NCBI RefSeq assembly: GCF_001422405.1
Contig: NZ_LMMV01000001.1
Location: 1,421,291-1,485,290, forward strand
Length of the DNA stretch: 64,000 bases
Direction of reading: 5' to 3'
Source: Pseudorhodoferax sp. Leaf267
GTDB taxonomy: Bacteria; Pseudomonadota; Gammaproteobacteria; Burkholderiales; Burkholderiaceae_C
The notes below the pieces were generated by a model. The model had not been told where the DNA came from and did no database searches. It saw only the letters and a program-made list of their open reading frames with translations. Every line of letters begins with the position of its first letter. The stretch's first letter is position 1. Below are positions 51,448 through 60,708 of this stretch, piece by piece. The position numbers and the translations under genes are program-made.

Positions 51448-54400
51448 ATGAACTCCCTCGCCCGCTTCTTCATCCACCGCCCGGTGGCCAGCGTCATGCT
51501 CGCCATCAGCATCGTGCTCGCCGGCCTGCTGGCCTGGCGGCTGCTCCCCGTCGCACCTCTGCCCCGCGTGGACTTCCCGGTCATCGAGGTGCGCGCCAAC
51601 CTGCCCGGCGCCAGCCCCGAGAGCATGGCTGCCACCGTGGCCGGCCCGCTCGAACGCGCGCTGGGCAGCATCGCCGGCGTGACCAAGCTGCAGTCCAGCA
51701 GCAACCAGGGCTCGGCCCGCGTCACGCTGGAATTCGACCTGAACCGCGACATCGACGAGGCTGCGCGCGAAGTGCAGGCGGCCATCAACGCGTCGCGCAG
51801 CCAGCTGCCCTCGGGCATGTCCGAGAACCCCAGCTACGTGAAGGTGAACCCCTCGCAGGCACCCATCATGGCGCTGGCGCTCAGCTCGCCGCGGCTGCCG
51901 CCCTCGGCGCTGTACGACAACGCGTCCACCGTGCTGGCGCAAAAGCTCGCACAGGTCGTGGGCGTGGGCGAGGTGCGGGTCGACGGCTCCTCGCTGCCGG
52001 CCGTGCGCGTGCAGATCACGCCCGAGGCCCTGTCGCACCGTGGCATGTCGCTGGAGGACGTGCGCCGCGCCATTGCCGACGCCAACGCCTGGCGCCCGCT
52101 GGGCCAGGTCGAGCACGACGCGCAGCGCTGGCAGATCGCGCTGTCCTCGCCGCTGCGCACGGCGGCCGACTTCGCGCAGCTCGTCGTACGGCGCCAGGGC
52201 GATGCCGTGGTGCGGCTGGCCGACGTGGCCCAGGTCACCGACTCGGTGGAGAACCGCTACACCAGCGGCTACCACAACGACCGCCCGGCCGTCGTGCTGC
52301 TGGTCAGCCGCCGCGCCGACGCCAACATCGTGCAGACCATCGACGCCATCCACGCGCAGATGCCGCAGCTGCGCGCGCTGCTGCCGGCTGACGCCTCGCT
52401 GCGCGTGGTGATGGACCGTTCGCCCGGCATCCGCGCCACGCTGAAGGAGGCGCAGTTCACGCTGGCGCTGTCGTGCCTCCTGGTCATGGCCGTGGTGTGG
52501 ATGTTCCTGGGCAGCCTGCGCACGGCCATGATCCCGGCGCTGGCACTGCCCGTGTCGCTGATCGGCGCGTTCGCCGTCATGTGGTGGCAGGGCTTCTCGC
52601 TGAACAACCTGTCGCTGATGGCGCTGATCGTGGCTGCCGGCCTGGTGGTGGACGACGCCATCGTGGTCATGGAGAACATCCAGCGCCACATCGAACGCGC
52701 GCGCGCCGCGCAGGCCGCCGCCGGGCTGCGCGAGGTGGGCCGGCGCACGGTCTGGCGCGCCGCCTTGCGCGGCGCAGGCGAGGTCGGCTTCACGCTGCTG
52801 GCCATGAACCTGGCGCTGATCGTGGTCTTCGTGTCCACGCTGTTCATGGGCGGCGTGGTCGAGCGGCTGTTCCGCGAGTTCTCGATCACGCTGGCCGCCG
52901 CGATGGTGATCTCGCTGGCCGTGTCGGTCACGCTCACGCCCGCGCTGTGCGCGCACGGCCTGCCCGCCGGGCGCGCGGCCGGCCCCGGCAAGAGCTTCTT
53001 CATGGCCATGTTCACGGAGCTGCAGGCCGGCTACGGCCGCAGCCTGGCGTTCGCGCTGCGCCACGGCGTGCTCACGCTGCTGATCCTGGCCGCCACCGTG
53101 GCGCTGAACGTGTGGCTCTACGTCGACATCCCCAAGGGCATGCTGCCGCGCCAGGACACGGGCCAGCTCGGCGGCTTCGTGCGCGGCGACGACGGCTTTT
53201 CGTTCCAGGTCATGCAGCCCAAGGTCGAGGCCTACCGGCGCCTGCTGGTGGCCGACCCGGCCGTGGCCGACGTGACCGGCTCCAGCGGCGGGCGCGGCGG
53301 CATCAGCAACTCGTGGTTCCGCATCCGGCTCAAGCCCCTGGCCGAGCGCGGCGAGCCGGCCGAGGCCGTCACCGCGCGGCTGCGTGCCAAGGCGCCCAAG
53401 ATACCGGGCGGCGTGCTGATCGTGTGGATCGACCAGGACATCCGCCTGTCCAGCCAGGGCGGCGAGGGCGAATACCTGTACGTGATGCGCTCGGACTCGC
53501 TGGCCGACCTGCGGCGCTGGACCAAGCCCGTGGGTGAGGCGCTGCGCCAGCTGCCCGAGCTGGTGGACGTGGACGTGCCGGGCGGCGAGGACACGCAGCA
53601 GGTCACGCTGGAGGTGGACCGCGAGGCCGCGCGCCGGCTGGGCGTGCGCATGGACACCATCGCATCGGTGCTCAACAACGCGTTCTCGCAGCGCCAGGTG
53701 GCCACGCTGTACGACGCGCTGAACCAGTACCGCGTGGTCATGGAGCTGGACCCGCGCGCCGCGGGCGAGCCGGCCGCACTGGAGGACGTGCAGGTGCTGA
53801 CGGACGCGGGCCAGCGCGTGCCGCTGTCGGCGATTGCCAAGTGGCGCTACACGCTCACGACCGACCGCGTGTTCCACGACAGCCAGTTCGCCGCCGTGGG
53901 CATCGGCTACGGCCTGGCGCCAGGCGTGACGCTGCAGCAGGCCCAGCAGGCGATCCAGCGCGCCACCAACGGCCTGATGCTGCCGGCAAGCATCTACGCC
54001 GGCGAGCGCACCGACGACGCCACCAGCCTGAAGGAGACGCTGCGCCGCCAGCCGTGGCTGCTGGCGGGCGTGCTGGTCACCGTCTACCTGGTGCTGGGCA
54101 TCCTGTACGAGAGCACGCTGCACCCGCTGACCATCCTGTCCACCCTGCCCTCGGCCGGCGTGGGCGCGCTGCTGGCACTGCGCCTGTCCGACACCGATTT
54201 CACCCTGATCGCGCTGCTGGGCCTGTTCCTGTTGATCGGCGTGGTCATGAAGAACGCGATCCTGATGATCGACTTCGCCCTGAGCGCCGAGCGCGCACGC
54301 GGCCTGGCGCCGCGCGATGCGATCTTCGAGGCCGCGCTGCGCCGGCTGCGCCCCATCCTGATGACCAACCTGGCGGCGCTGCTGGGTGCCGTGCCGCTGG

Positions 54401-54585
54401 TCATGGGGCTGGGCGAGGGCTCGGAGATGCGGCGCCCGCTGGGCATCGCCATCATCGGCGGCCTGGCCGTGAGCCAGCTGCTCACGCTCTACACCACGCC
54501 CGTGGTCTACCTGTACCTCGAACGGCTGCGCCAGCGCTTCCTGCGCCCTGCCACGACACCGACGACATGCGCTCCACGACCCTGA
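51448..54585 (+). CDS. mdtC: RND multidrug efflux permease (MdtC-like)
   Basis: 1045 aa, same topology as the MdtB-like protein (start FFIHRPVASVMLAISIVLAG; TM4 AAGLVVDDAIVVMENIQRH; late GVVMKNAILMIDFALSAER). The ATG at 51448 lacks a strong Shine-Dalgarno and follows the repeat pair, which separates it from mdtB by 289 bp instead of the usual few bases. It overlaps the outer-membrane gene by 19 bp. Confidence 0.9.
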   Translation: MNSLARFFIHRPVASVMLAISIVLAGLLAWRLLPVAPLPRVDFPVIEVRANLPGASPESMAATVAGPLERALGSIAGVTKLQSSSNQGSARVTLEFDLNRDIDEAAREVQAAINASRSQLPSGMSENPSYVKVNPSQAPIMALALSSPRLPPSALYDNASTVLAQKLAQVVGVGEVRVDGSSLPAVRVQITPEALSHRGMSLEDVRRAIADANAWRPLGQVEHDAQRWQIALSSPLRTAADFAQLVVRRQGDAVVRLADVAQVTDSVENRYTSGYHNDRPAVVLLVSRRADANIVQTIDAIHAQMPQLRALLPADASLRVVMDRSPGIRATLKEAQFTLALSCLLVMAVVWMFLGSLRTAMIPALALPVSLIGAFAVMWWQGFSLNNLSLMALIVAAGLVVDDAIVVMENIQRHIERARAAQAAAGLREVGRRTVWRAALRGAGEVGFTLLAMNLALIVVFVSTLFMGGVVERLFREFSITLAAAMVISLAVSVTLTPALCAHGLPAGRAAGPGKSFFMAMFTELQAGYGRSLAFALRHGVLTLLILAATVALNVWLYVDIPKGMLPRQDTGQLGGFVRGDDGFSFQVMQPKVEAYRRLLVADPAVADVTGSSGGRGGISNSWFRIRLKPLAERGEPAEAVTARLRAKAPKIPGGVLIVWIDQDIRLSSQGGEGEYLYVMRSDSLADLRRWTKPVGEALRQLPELVDVDVPGGEDTQQVTLEVDREAARRLGVRMDTIASVLNNAFSQRQVATLYDALNQYRVVMELDPRAAGEPAALEDVQVLTDAGQRVPLSAIAKWRYTLTTDRVFHDSQFAAVGIGYGLAPGVTLQQAQQAIQRATNGLMLPASIYAGERTDDATSLKETLRRQPWLLAGVLVTVYLVLGILYESTLHPLTILSTLPSAGVGALLALRLSDTDFTLIALLGLFLLIGVVMKNAILMIDFALSAERARGLAPRDAIFEAALRRLRPILMTNLAALLGAVPLVMGLGEGSEMRRPLGIAIIGGLAVSQLLTLYTTPVVYLYLERLRQRFLRPATTPTTCAPRP

Positions 54586-55982
54586 TCCCCCGACTTGCGC
54601 TGTGCACCCTGCCCTGGCTGCTGGGCGCCTGCGCCACCGGCCCCGACCACCGGGCACCCGAGATCGCACTGCCGCAGGCGTTCCGCCACGAGGCCGGCTG
54701 GCAGGCGGCGCAGGCCGCCACCGTGCCGTTGCAGCCCGACTGGTGGGCCGCCTACGGCGACCCGGTGCTGGCCGGCCTGCTGGCCCAGGTGGCGCAGGCC
54801 AACCCCACGCTGGCCCAGGCCGAGGCGCGCTGGCGCCAGGCCCTGGCCCAGGTCGATGCGGCGCGTGCGCTGGGCCTGCCGCAGCTGGGCGCCAGCGCCG
54901 CGGCCAGCCGCAGCGGCGGTGGCAACAGCAGCACCGGCACGGGCCGCCTGTACACGGCCGGGTTGGACCTGGCCTGGACGCCCGACCTGTGGGGCCGTGT
55001 CGCACGCGAACGCGAGGCCGCCGGCGCGGGCGTGCAGGCTGCCGACGCGCTGGTCGCCGCCGCGCGCCTGGCGCTGCAGCTGGCGGCCGCCCAGGGCTAC
55101 GTGCGGCTGCGCGCGCTGGACCAGCACCTGGCGCTGCAGGCCCAGGCGGAGACCGCCTACGCGCGCTCGCTGCAGCTCACGCGCTACCAGTACGAGGCCG
55201 GCATCGTCGCGCGCGCCGACGTGATCCAGGCCGAGACACAGCTGCAGTCGCTGCGCACGCAGGTGTTCTCCATCGGCCGCCAGCGCGCGCTCGAGGAAAA
55301 CGCGCTCGCCACGTTGGCCGGCACCACGCCGGCGCAGCTGCGCATCGCCGCACGCGACGCCGCGCTGCCGCCCGTGCCCGCGATCCCCGCCGGCGTGCCG
55401 GCGGCGCTGCTGCTGCGCCGCCCCGACATCGCCGCGGCCGAGCGCCTGGTGGCCGCGGCCAACGCGCGCATCGGCGTGGCCCGGACCGCGTGGCTGCCCG
55501 ACCTCACGCTGTCGGCCAGCGGCGCGCTGCAGTCGGGCAGCCTGGGCCGCTGGCTGCAGGCGCCCGCGCGCGTCTGGGCGCTGGGGCCCAGCCTGGCCGC
55601 CAACTTGTTCGACGGTGGCACGCGCCGGGCCGCCGAGGCCCAGGCCTGGGCCGTGCATGACGAGCAGGCCGCGGCCTGGCGCGCCGCCGTGCTGCAGGCC
55701 GTGCGCGAGACCGAGGACGCGCTCGTCGCGCTGGCTTCGCTCACTGCGCAGGACCAGCAGCAGCAGCGCCTGGTGGCGCTGGCCACCGACAACGAGCGCG
55801 TGGTCACCTACCGCTACGAGGCCGGCGAGATCAGCTTCCTGGAAGTGGCGACCGCGCAGAACCTGGCCCTCACCAGCCGCCGCGCGGCGCTCGACGTGCA
55901 GGCCGAGCGGCTGACCGCCAGCATGCAACTCATCGCCGCGCTCGGCGGCGGATGGCAGATGCAGGGAACAATGGCGCCATGA
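54567..55982 (+). CDS. NodT-family outer-membrane efflux lipoprotein (TolC-like)
   Basis: 471 aa from ATG 54567. A lipoprotein signal (ALCTLPWLLGAC, lipobox LGAC) is cleaved before Cys. Two outer-membrane efflux repeats are present (LAQVAQANPTLAQAEARWRQ; AERLVAAANARIGVARTAWL), together with GLDLAWTPDLWGRVARER and the C-terminal YRYEAGEISFLEVATAQN. It completes the tripartite pump with the preceding three genes. Its TGA overlaps the next start. Confidence 0.9.
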   Translation: MRSTTLIPRLALCTLPWLLGACATGPDHRAPEIALPQAFRHEAGWQAAQAATVPLQPDWWAAYGDPVLAGLLAQVAQANPTLAQAEARWRQALAQVDAARALGLPQLGASAAASRSGGGNSSTGTGRLYTAGLDLAWTPDLWGRVAREREAAGAGVQAADALVAAARLALQLAAAQGYVRLRALDQHLALQAQAETAYARSLQLTRYQYEAGIVARADVIQAETQLQSLRTQVFSIGRQRALEENALATLAGTTPAQLRIAARDAALPPVPAIPAGVPAALLLRRPDIAAAERLVAAANARIGVARTAWLPDLTLSASGALQSGSLGRWLQAPARVWALGPSLAANLFDGGTRRAAEAQAWAVHDEQAAAWRAAVLQAVRETEDALVALASLTAQDQQQQRLVALATDNERVVTYRYEAGEISFLEVATAQNLALTSRRAALDVQAERLTASMQLIAALGGGWQMQGTMAP

Positions 55983-56563
55983 CCGCATCCCCGCCCCCCC
56001 CGACAACGATTCCTCGCGACATTGCGCCCGCCCTGCGCACGGGCCGCCTGCTGCTGCGCCGCGCCCGCGCCGGCGACGGCCAGGCGATCCACGAAGCCGT
56101 CGTCGAAAGCCTGGACGACCTGCGCGCCTGGCCGGCCTCGCTGCCCTGGGCCCGGGCCGAGCCCTCGGTCGCCGCGTCCGAAGCCTTTGCGCGCGAGAGC
56201 GAAGCCGCCTTCGCCGCGCGCACGACGCTGACCTATTTCGCGTTCAATGCCGAGGGCCGCTTCGTCGCCAGCACCAGCCTGCAGAACATCGACTGGTCCG
56301 TGCCCCAATTCGAGGTGGGCTTCTGGTGCCGGACGAGCAGCCACCGCAAAGGCTATGGCCAGGAGGCGGTGGGCGCGCTGGTGCAGTACGCGCTGACAGG
56401 CCTGGACGCGCGCCGCGTCTACAGCCTGACCGATGCGCGCAACACCGCCAGCCGCGCGCTGTGCGAACGCGTGGGCCTGCAGTTCGAAGGCGTGCTGGAG
56501 CACGAGCGGGCAGACCCGCAGGGCGTGCTGCGCGACACCTGTGTCTATGCCGTGACACGCTGA
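55979..56563 (+). CDS. GNAT-family N-acetyltransferase (RimJ/RimL-like)
   Basis: 194 aa, ATG overlapping the channel-gene stop by ATGA. Features: LRTGRLLLRRARAGDGQAIH at the start, FEVGFWCRTSSHRKGYGQEA with the acetyl-CoA loop R-x-x-G-x-G/A, and ALCERVGLQFEGVLEHERAD at the end, typical of RimJ/RimL-like enzymes. It may be read through from the efflux operon but its role is probably separate; substrate unknown. Confidence 0.85.
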   Translation: MTASPPPPTTIPRDIAPALRTGRLLLRRARAGDGQAIHEAVVESLDDLRAWPASLPWARAEPSVAASEAFARESEAAFAARTTLTYFAFNAEGRFVASTSLQNIDWSVPQFEVGFWCRTSSHRKGYGQEAVGALVQYALTGLDARRVYSLTDARNTASRALCERVGLQFEGVLEHERADPQGVLRDTCVYAVTR

Positions 56564-56613
56564 CCGAGGACGCTGCCCCGGACAAGGCCGAGCCCACGCC
56601 CACGACGCCCCGC

Positions 56614-57309
56614 ATGACCCCACCGCCCCCCAGCCCCAGGCGCAAGCCGCCCGCCAAGGCCCGTGCCAAGCCCGAAGGCCAGTGGCACCACGGCGACCTG
56701 CGCGCCTCGCTGATCCTGTGGGGTACGCACCTGCTGGACACCGAGGGCATCGCCGGCATGAGCATGCGCGCCGCGGCCAAGCTGGCCGGTGTGTCCCAGG
56801 GTGCGCCGGCCCACCACTTCCAGGACCGCAACGGCCTCCTGGCCGCCATCGCCGCGCAGGCCTTTCGCGACATGGGTGCACTGCGGCACAGGCGTCTGGC
56901 TGCCATCGACGCCGGTGACGCGCAGGGCCGCCTGCGCGCCGTGATGCTGGCCTACGTGGAGTTCGCGCAGGCGCACCCCGCGCGCTTTCATCTGATGTTC
57001 GGCCCTCAGATCGAGCGGCGCCAGGACTACCCGGAGCTGGTCGAGGCCGGCTCCACCTCGTTCCAGCTGCTGCGCAGCGTGGTCGCGCCGCTAGCCCCGC
57101 CCGGCCATGCCCAGGCCCTGGACGAAGAGCAACTGTCGTTCGCGATCTGGGCCGCCACGCACGGCCTGGCCACCTTGAGCGTGCACAACCTGCGCCTGCC
57201 CCTCGTCGGCACGCAGCGCCCCGGCGCGCAGCAGTTCGCCGACATGGTGGTGCGCTTCTGCCTGGCCGCGCTGGGCGTGCCGCAGCCGGCCGACGCACCC
57301 CCACGCTGA
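56614..57309 (+). CDS. TetR-family transcriptional regulator
   Basis: 231 aa. After a Pro/Lys-rich start, the helix-turn-helix runs HHGDLRASLILWGTHLLDTE, MSMRAAAKLAGVSQGAPAHH and FQDRNGLLAAIAAQAF. The ligand domain includes ARFHLMFGPQIERRQDYPEL, similar to the TetR C-terminal domain WHG type. It precedes an acyl-CoA ligase gene whose promoter carries a palindrome containing ACTAGTT, so it probably represses that gene and binds an acyl-CoA. Confidence 0.85.
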   Translation: MTPPPPSPRRKPPAKARAKPEGQWHHGDLRASLILWGTHLLDTEGIAGMSMRAAAKLAGVSQGAPAHHFQDRNGLLAAIAAQAFRDMGALRHRRLAAIDAGDAQGRLRAVMLAYVEFAQAHPARFHLMFGPQIERRQDYPELVEAGSTSFQLLRSVVAPLAPPGHAQALDEEQLSFAIWAATHGLATLSVHNLRLPLVGTQRPGAQQFADMVVRFCLAALGVPQPADAPPR

Positions 57310-57376
57310 AACACGCGCGACAGCAGCGCGCGCCAACCCGCTTGCGCATCGCCCGGCCGGCTGCTAGAGTGCCGCC

Positions 57377-57395
57377 AACTAGACAGTGACTAGTT
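57377..57395. promoter_or_regulatory. 19-bp near-palindrome, candidate TetR operator
   Basis: AACTAGACAGTGACTAGTT matches its reverse complement except at one mismatched pair and the centre. It lies 26 bp before the ATG of the acyl-CoA ligase and 67 bp after the TetR stop, with AGGAGACAGG as the ribosome site between. Confidence 0.65.
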
Positions 57396-57421
57396 AAGGC
57401 ACCCACGCCGCAGGAGACAGG

Positions 57422-58921
57422 ATGATCCCGACCCTCGTGTTCGCCGAACGCGACCATTCCCCCGACTGGATGCAGCAGGAGGTGCAGCGCGTGCTGGCCG
57501 GGCTGCATGTGCTGCAGTGCCAGCAGGGCGACACCATCGCCGTGATGCTGCGCAACAGCCCTGCCTACGTGGCCGTGGTGCTGGCCTGCCGACAGGCCGG
57601 GCTGTACCTCGCGTCGATCAACTGGCATTTCAAGGCGCTGGAGGCCCGGCACATCCTGCAGGACAGCGGGGCGCGTGCGCTGTTCGTGCATGACGACCTG
57701 CTGCAGGCCGTCGCATCCGGCGTCCCCGATGGCGTGGCCGTGGTGCCCGTGCCCGCGGACGCGAGCGACGACGCCTCCACCGCCTGGGCGCGCTTCGGCC
57801 TCGGCCTGCCCGCCATGCCGCCGCGCACGGGCTTCGCGCACGGTGCCATCGCCTACACCTCGGGCACCACCGGCAAGCCCAAGGGCGTGCGCCGCATCGC
57901 CGCGCCCGCCGGCCGGGCCGCCGCCATGGAACAGCAGCTGCAGCAGGTGAGCGGCATCGTCTACGGCACCGGCGAGCACATCGTGGCCTACCTGGCCGCG
58001 CCGATCTACCACAGCGCGGCCATGGGCTACCTCACGCACTTCAGCCGCCTGGGCGCCAGGCTGGTGCTGGAGCCGCGCTTCGACGCCGAGAAGACACTGG
58101 CGCTGATCGAGCGCCACCGCATCACGCATGCCTACCTCGTGCCCACCATGTTCCAGCGCCTGCTGGCCCTGCCGCCCGCCGTGCGCGCGTGTTACGACCT
58201 GTCTTCGCTGCAGCACGTGGCGTCCACGGGCTCGCCCTGCGCCGTGCCGCTCAAGCAGGCCATGATCGACTGGCTGGGCCCCATCGTGACCGAGGCCTAC
58301 GGCTCCAGCGAGGCCGGCTACACCACCTTCGCCACCGCAGACGAATGGCAGCGCCACCCCGGCTCGGCCGGCCGGCCGCTGCCGCATGCCGAGGTGCGTA
58401 TCCTGGACGACGCAGGCCAGCCGCTGCCGGCTAACGCCATCGGCCTGATCTACGTGCGCCAGCATGCCGTGCCCGACTTCAGCTACATCAACCGGCCGGA
58501 GTCGCGCGCCGCCATCGAGCGCGACGGCTTGATCACGCTGGGCGACATGGGCTACCTGGATGAAGACGGCTTCCTCTACATCTGCGACCGCAAGGCCGAC
58601 ATGGTGATCTCGGGCGGCGTGAACATCTATCCGGCCGAGATCGAGTCCGTGCTGCAGACCATGCCCGGCGTGGCCGACTGCGCGGTGTTCGGCATCCCCG
58701 ACGCCGAGTTCGGCGAAGCGCTGGCTGCGGCCGTGCAGCCCGTGGACGGCAGTGTGCTGGAGCCGGCCGACGTGCAGGCCTTCCTGCGCGAGCGCATCGC
58801 CAACTACAAGGTGCCGCGCCTGGTCGAGATGCACGCCGCGCTGCCGCGCGAGGACACCGGCAAGATCTTCAAGCGCCGGCTGCGCGAGCCGCACTGGGCG
58901 CAGCAGCAGCGCGCCATCTGA
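57422..58921 (+). CDS. acyl-CoA synthetase (AMP-forming ligase)
   Basis: 499 aa. ATP motif A5 is AIAYTSGTTGKPKGVRR near residue 143. The later motifs EAYGSSEAGYTTF and LGDMGYLDEDGFLYICDRKA are followed by the SGGVNIYPAEIE hinge and the catalytic Lys region PREDTGKIFKRRLRE. It activates a fatty or aromatic acid to its CoA ester in the cytoplasm. ATG follows AGGAGACAGG. Upstream are a TetR gene and a palindrome; downstream is the broken nitronate monooxygenase, 28 bp away, so they form an operon. Confidence 0.9.
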   Translation: MIPTLVFAERDHSPDWMQQEVQRVLAGLHVLQCQQGDTIAVMLRNSPAYVAVVLACRQAGLYLASINWHFKALEARHILQDSGARALFVHDDLLQAVASGVPDGVAVVPVPADASDDASTAWARFGLGLPAMPPRTGFAHGAIAYTSGTTGKPKGVRRIAAPAGRAAAMEQQLQQVSGIVYGTGEHIVAYLAAPIYHSAAMGYLTHFSRLGARLVLEPRFDAEKTLALIERHRITHAYLVPTMFQRLLALPPAVRACYDLSSLQHVASTGSPCAVPLKQAMIDWLGPIVTEAYGSSEAGYTTFATADEWQRHPGSAGRPLPHAEVRILDDAGQPLPANAIGLIYVRQHAVPDFSYINRPESRAAIERDGLITLGDMGYLDEDGFLYICDRKADMVISGGVNIYPAEIESVLQTMPGVADCAVFGIPDAEFGEALAAAVQPVDGSVLEPADVQAFLRERIANYKVPRLVEMHAALPREDTGKIFKRRLREPHWAQQQRAI

Positions 58922-58949
58922 TTCCTCCCTCCTGCACCGAAAGACCCTC

Positions 58950-59947
58950 ATGAGCCTGCCCAACATCCTGTCGCAACGCCTGCGCCTGCCCGTGGTGGCG
59001 TCGCCGCTGTTCATCATCTCCAACCCCGAGCTCGTGATCGCGCAGTGCCAGGCCGGCATCGTCGGATCGTTCCCGGCGCTGAACGCGCGCCCGGCCGAGG
59101 CGCTGGAGCAGTGGCTGGACCGCATCACGCAAGAACTGCCGCGCACGACCGTGCCCACCCCGACCGGCCCAGCGCGCCGTTCGCCGTGAACCAGATCGTG
59201 CACCGCTCCAACGACCGGCTGGAGCACGACATGGAGGTCTGTGTGCGCTACAAGGTGCCCATCGTCATTACCTCGCTGGGCGCGCGCCGCGAGATCAACG
59301 ATGCAGTGCACAGCTACGGCGGCATCGTGCTGCACGATGTGATCGACAACAACTTCGCGCGCAAGGCCATCGACAAAGGCGCCGACGGCTTGATCGCCGT
59401 GGCCGCCGGCGCGGGCGGCCATGCAGGCACGCAGTCGCCCTTCGCGCTGGTGCAGGAGATCCGCCAGTGGTTCGACGGCCCGCTGCTGCTGTCGGGCGCC
59501 ATCGCCAACGGCCGCGCCATCCTGGCCGCCCAGGCCATGGGCGCCGACCTGGCCTACATCGGCTCGGCCTTCATCGCCACGCAGGAGGCCAACGCGGTCC
59601 CCGGCTACAAGCAGATGATCACCGAGTGCTCGGCGCGCGACGTGGTGCACACCAACCTCATCACCGGCGTGCACGGCAACTATCTCAAGCCCTCGCTCGT
59701 CAACGCCGGCCTGGACCCGGACAACCTGCCCACCAGCGACCCGACGCAGATGAACTTCGGCTCCGACCGGCAAAAGCCCAAGGCCTGGAAAGACATCTGG
59801 GGCTGCGGCCAGGGCATCGGCGTGCTGGACAGCATTCCAACCGCGGGTGCGCTGGTGGAGCGGCTGGCGGCGGAGTACCGGGCGGCACGGGGGGCGTTGT
59901 TGGGGGCGGGGCAAGCGGTGGCGGCGCACGAGGCTGAGACGGCGTAA
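58950..59947 (+). pseudogene. nitronate monooxygenase (2-nitropropane dioxygenase), single-base frameshift
   Basis: From ATG 58950 the protein starts MSLPNILSQRLRLPVVASPL and runs to DRITQEL, then the frame is lost at 59138-59139. The next frame continues AAHDRAHPDRPSAPFAVNQI without a gap and reads to a normal end at 59947 (LITGVHGNYLKPSLVNAGLD). One G seems missing in CTGCCGCG, where CTGGCCGCG is expected. The FMN sites (VAAGAGGHAGTQSPF, LLLSGAIANGRAI) are intact. Either a true recent pseudogene or a sequencing error. Confidence 0.85.
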
Positions 59948-59987
59948 GCGGGACACGGCAGGTCGCACGTCCCCGCCCCGCTGAAGA

Positions 59988-60014
59988 CACCGGCATGCCC
60001 TGCGTCTGCCGGTG
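59988..60014. terminator. hairpin between convergent genes
   Basis: CACCGGCA at 59988-59995 pairs with TGCCGGTG at 60007-60014 around an 11-base loop. It sits between the nitronate monooxygenase and the PEP-CTERM gene and could end transcription from either side, but no T-tract is present. Confidence 0.35.
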
Positions 60015-60023
60015 CGCGGGCCT

Positions 60024-60626
60024 TCAAGCCTGCCTGCGGCGCCGGCTGGCGCCCAGGCCTGCGAGGCCCAGCCCTGTGAGCGCCAGCGTTGCCGGCTCGG
60101 GAACCAGGCTCGGGTCGCTCGCAGCGTAGACGCGTCCGTCCACGCTGTACGAGAAGCTGGTGATGCTGGTGGGAAGCACGCTGTGGCCATTGATCAACGC
60201 AGTGCCGCTGATCGACGACTCGGGAATGGGGCCATCGACCACGCCGACGCCGGAGCCGAAGTTGCCGCGGAGCATGACCAGGCACTCCGGCACATGCAAC
60301 GGTGCTGCGTTGGCGTTGAAAGACTTGGGGTCCGCGCTCAATGCGCCCAGGTTGTGCTGTGACATGGGCGACCCGCATCGAGCGCCGCCAACGTCAAGGA
60401 AGAAGCCCAGCAGGCCCGGCCCGCCGTAGTAGCCACCGGTGAGCCCACCATTGGCATTGATCTCGGCCCCGCGGACGGTGTCGTAGGCCATCCAGAACGT
60501 CATCGGCAGCTCTCGCTCGATGTAGTAAGCCGTCCCGGTGAAGTCCACCCGCACCACTGCGGCTTGTGCGCTCAGCGCTACGCCTGCCGCAAGGCCCAAG
60601 CCCGCGGCGATCTCTCGCAATCTCAT
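60024..60626 (-). CDS. PEP-CTERM-sorted exported protein
   Basis: 200 aa. An N-terminal signal peptide (IAAGLGLAAGVALSAQAA) is followed by an Asn/Gly-rich secreted domain of unknown fold. The C-terminus SLVPEPATLALTGLGLAGLG then ASRRRRQ is a PEP-CTERM signal: PEP motif, hydrophobic helix and basic tail. It implies an exosortase system elsewhere in the genome and export to the surface or an exopolysaccharide. Single gene with no exosortase in the window. Confidence 0.85.
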   Translation of the reverse strand: MRLREIAAGLGLAAGVALSAQAAVVRVDFTGTAYYIERELPMTFWMAYDTVRGAEINANGGLTGGYYGGPGLLGFFLDVGGARCGSPMSQHNLGALSADPKSFNANAAPLHVPECLVMLRGNFGSGVGVVDGPIPESSISGTALINGHSVLPTSITSFSYSVDGRVYAASDPSLVPEPATLALTGLGLAGLGASRRRRQA

Positions 60627-60708
60627 TCATCTGCTTTCTGCATGCCGGCACCATGGCCTGCCAGCGTGGCCGGGCGCGAGCGTAACCGAGCCACGAAGGC
60701 CTGGACAC

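Noticed and set aside
55814-60190. A 1458-codon minus-strand frame
   Set aside because: It crosses five recognised plus-strand genes and has no domain; an artefact of high GC and rare stops.
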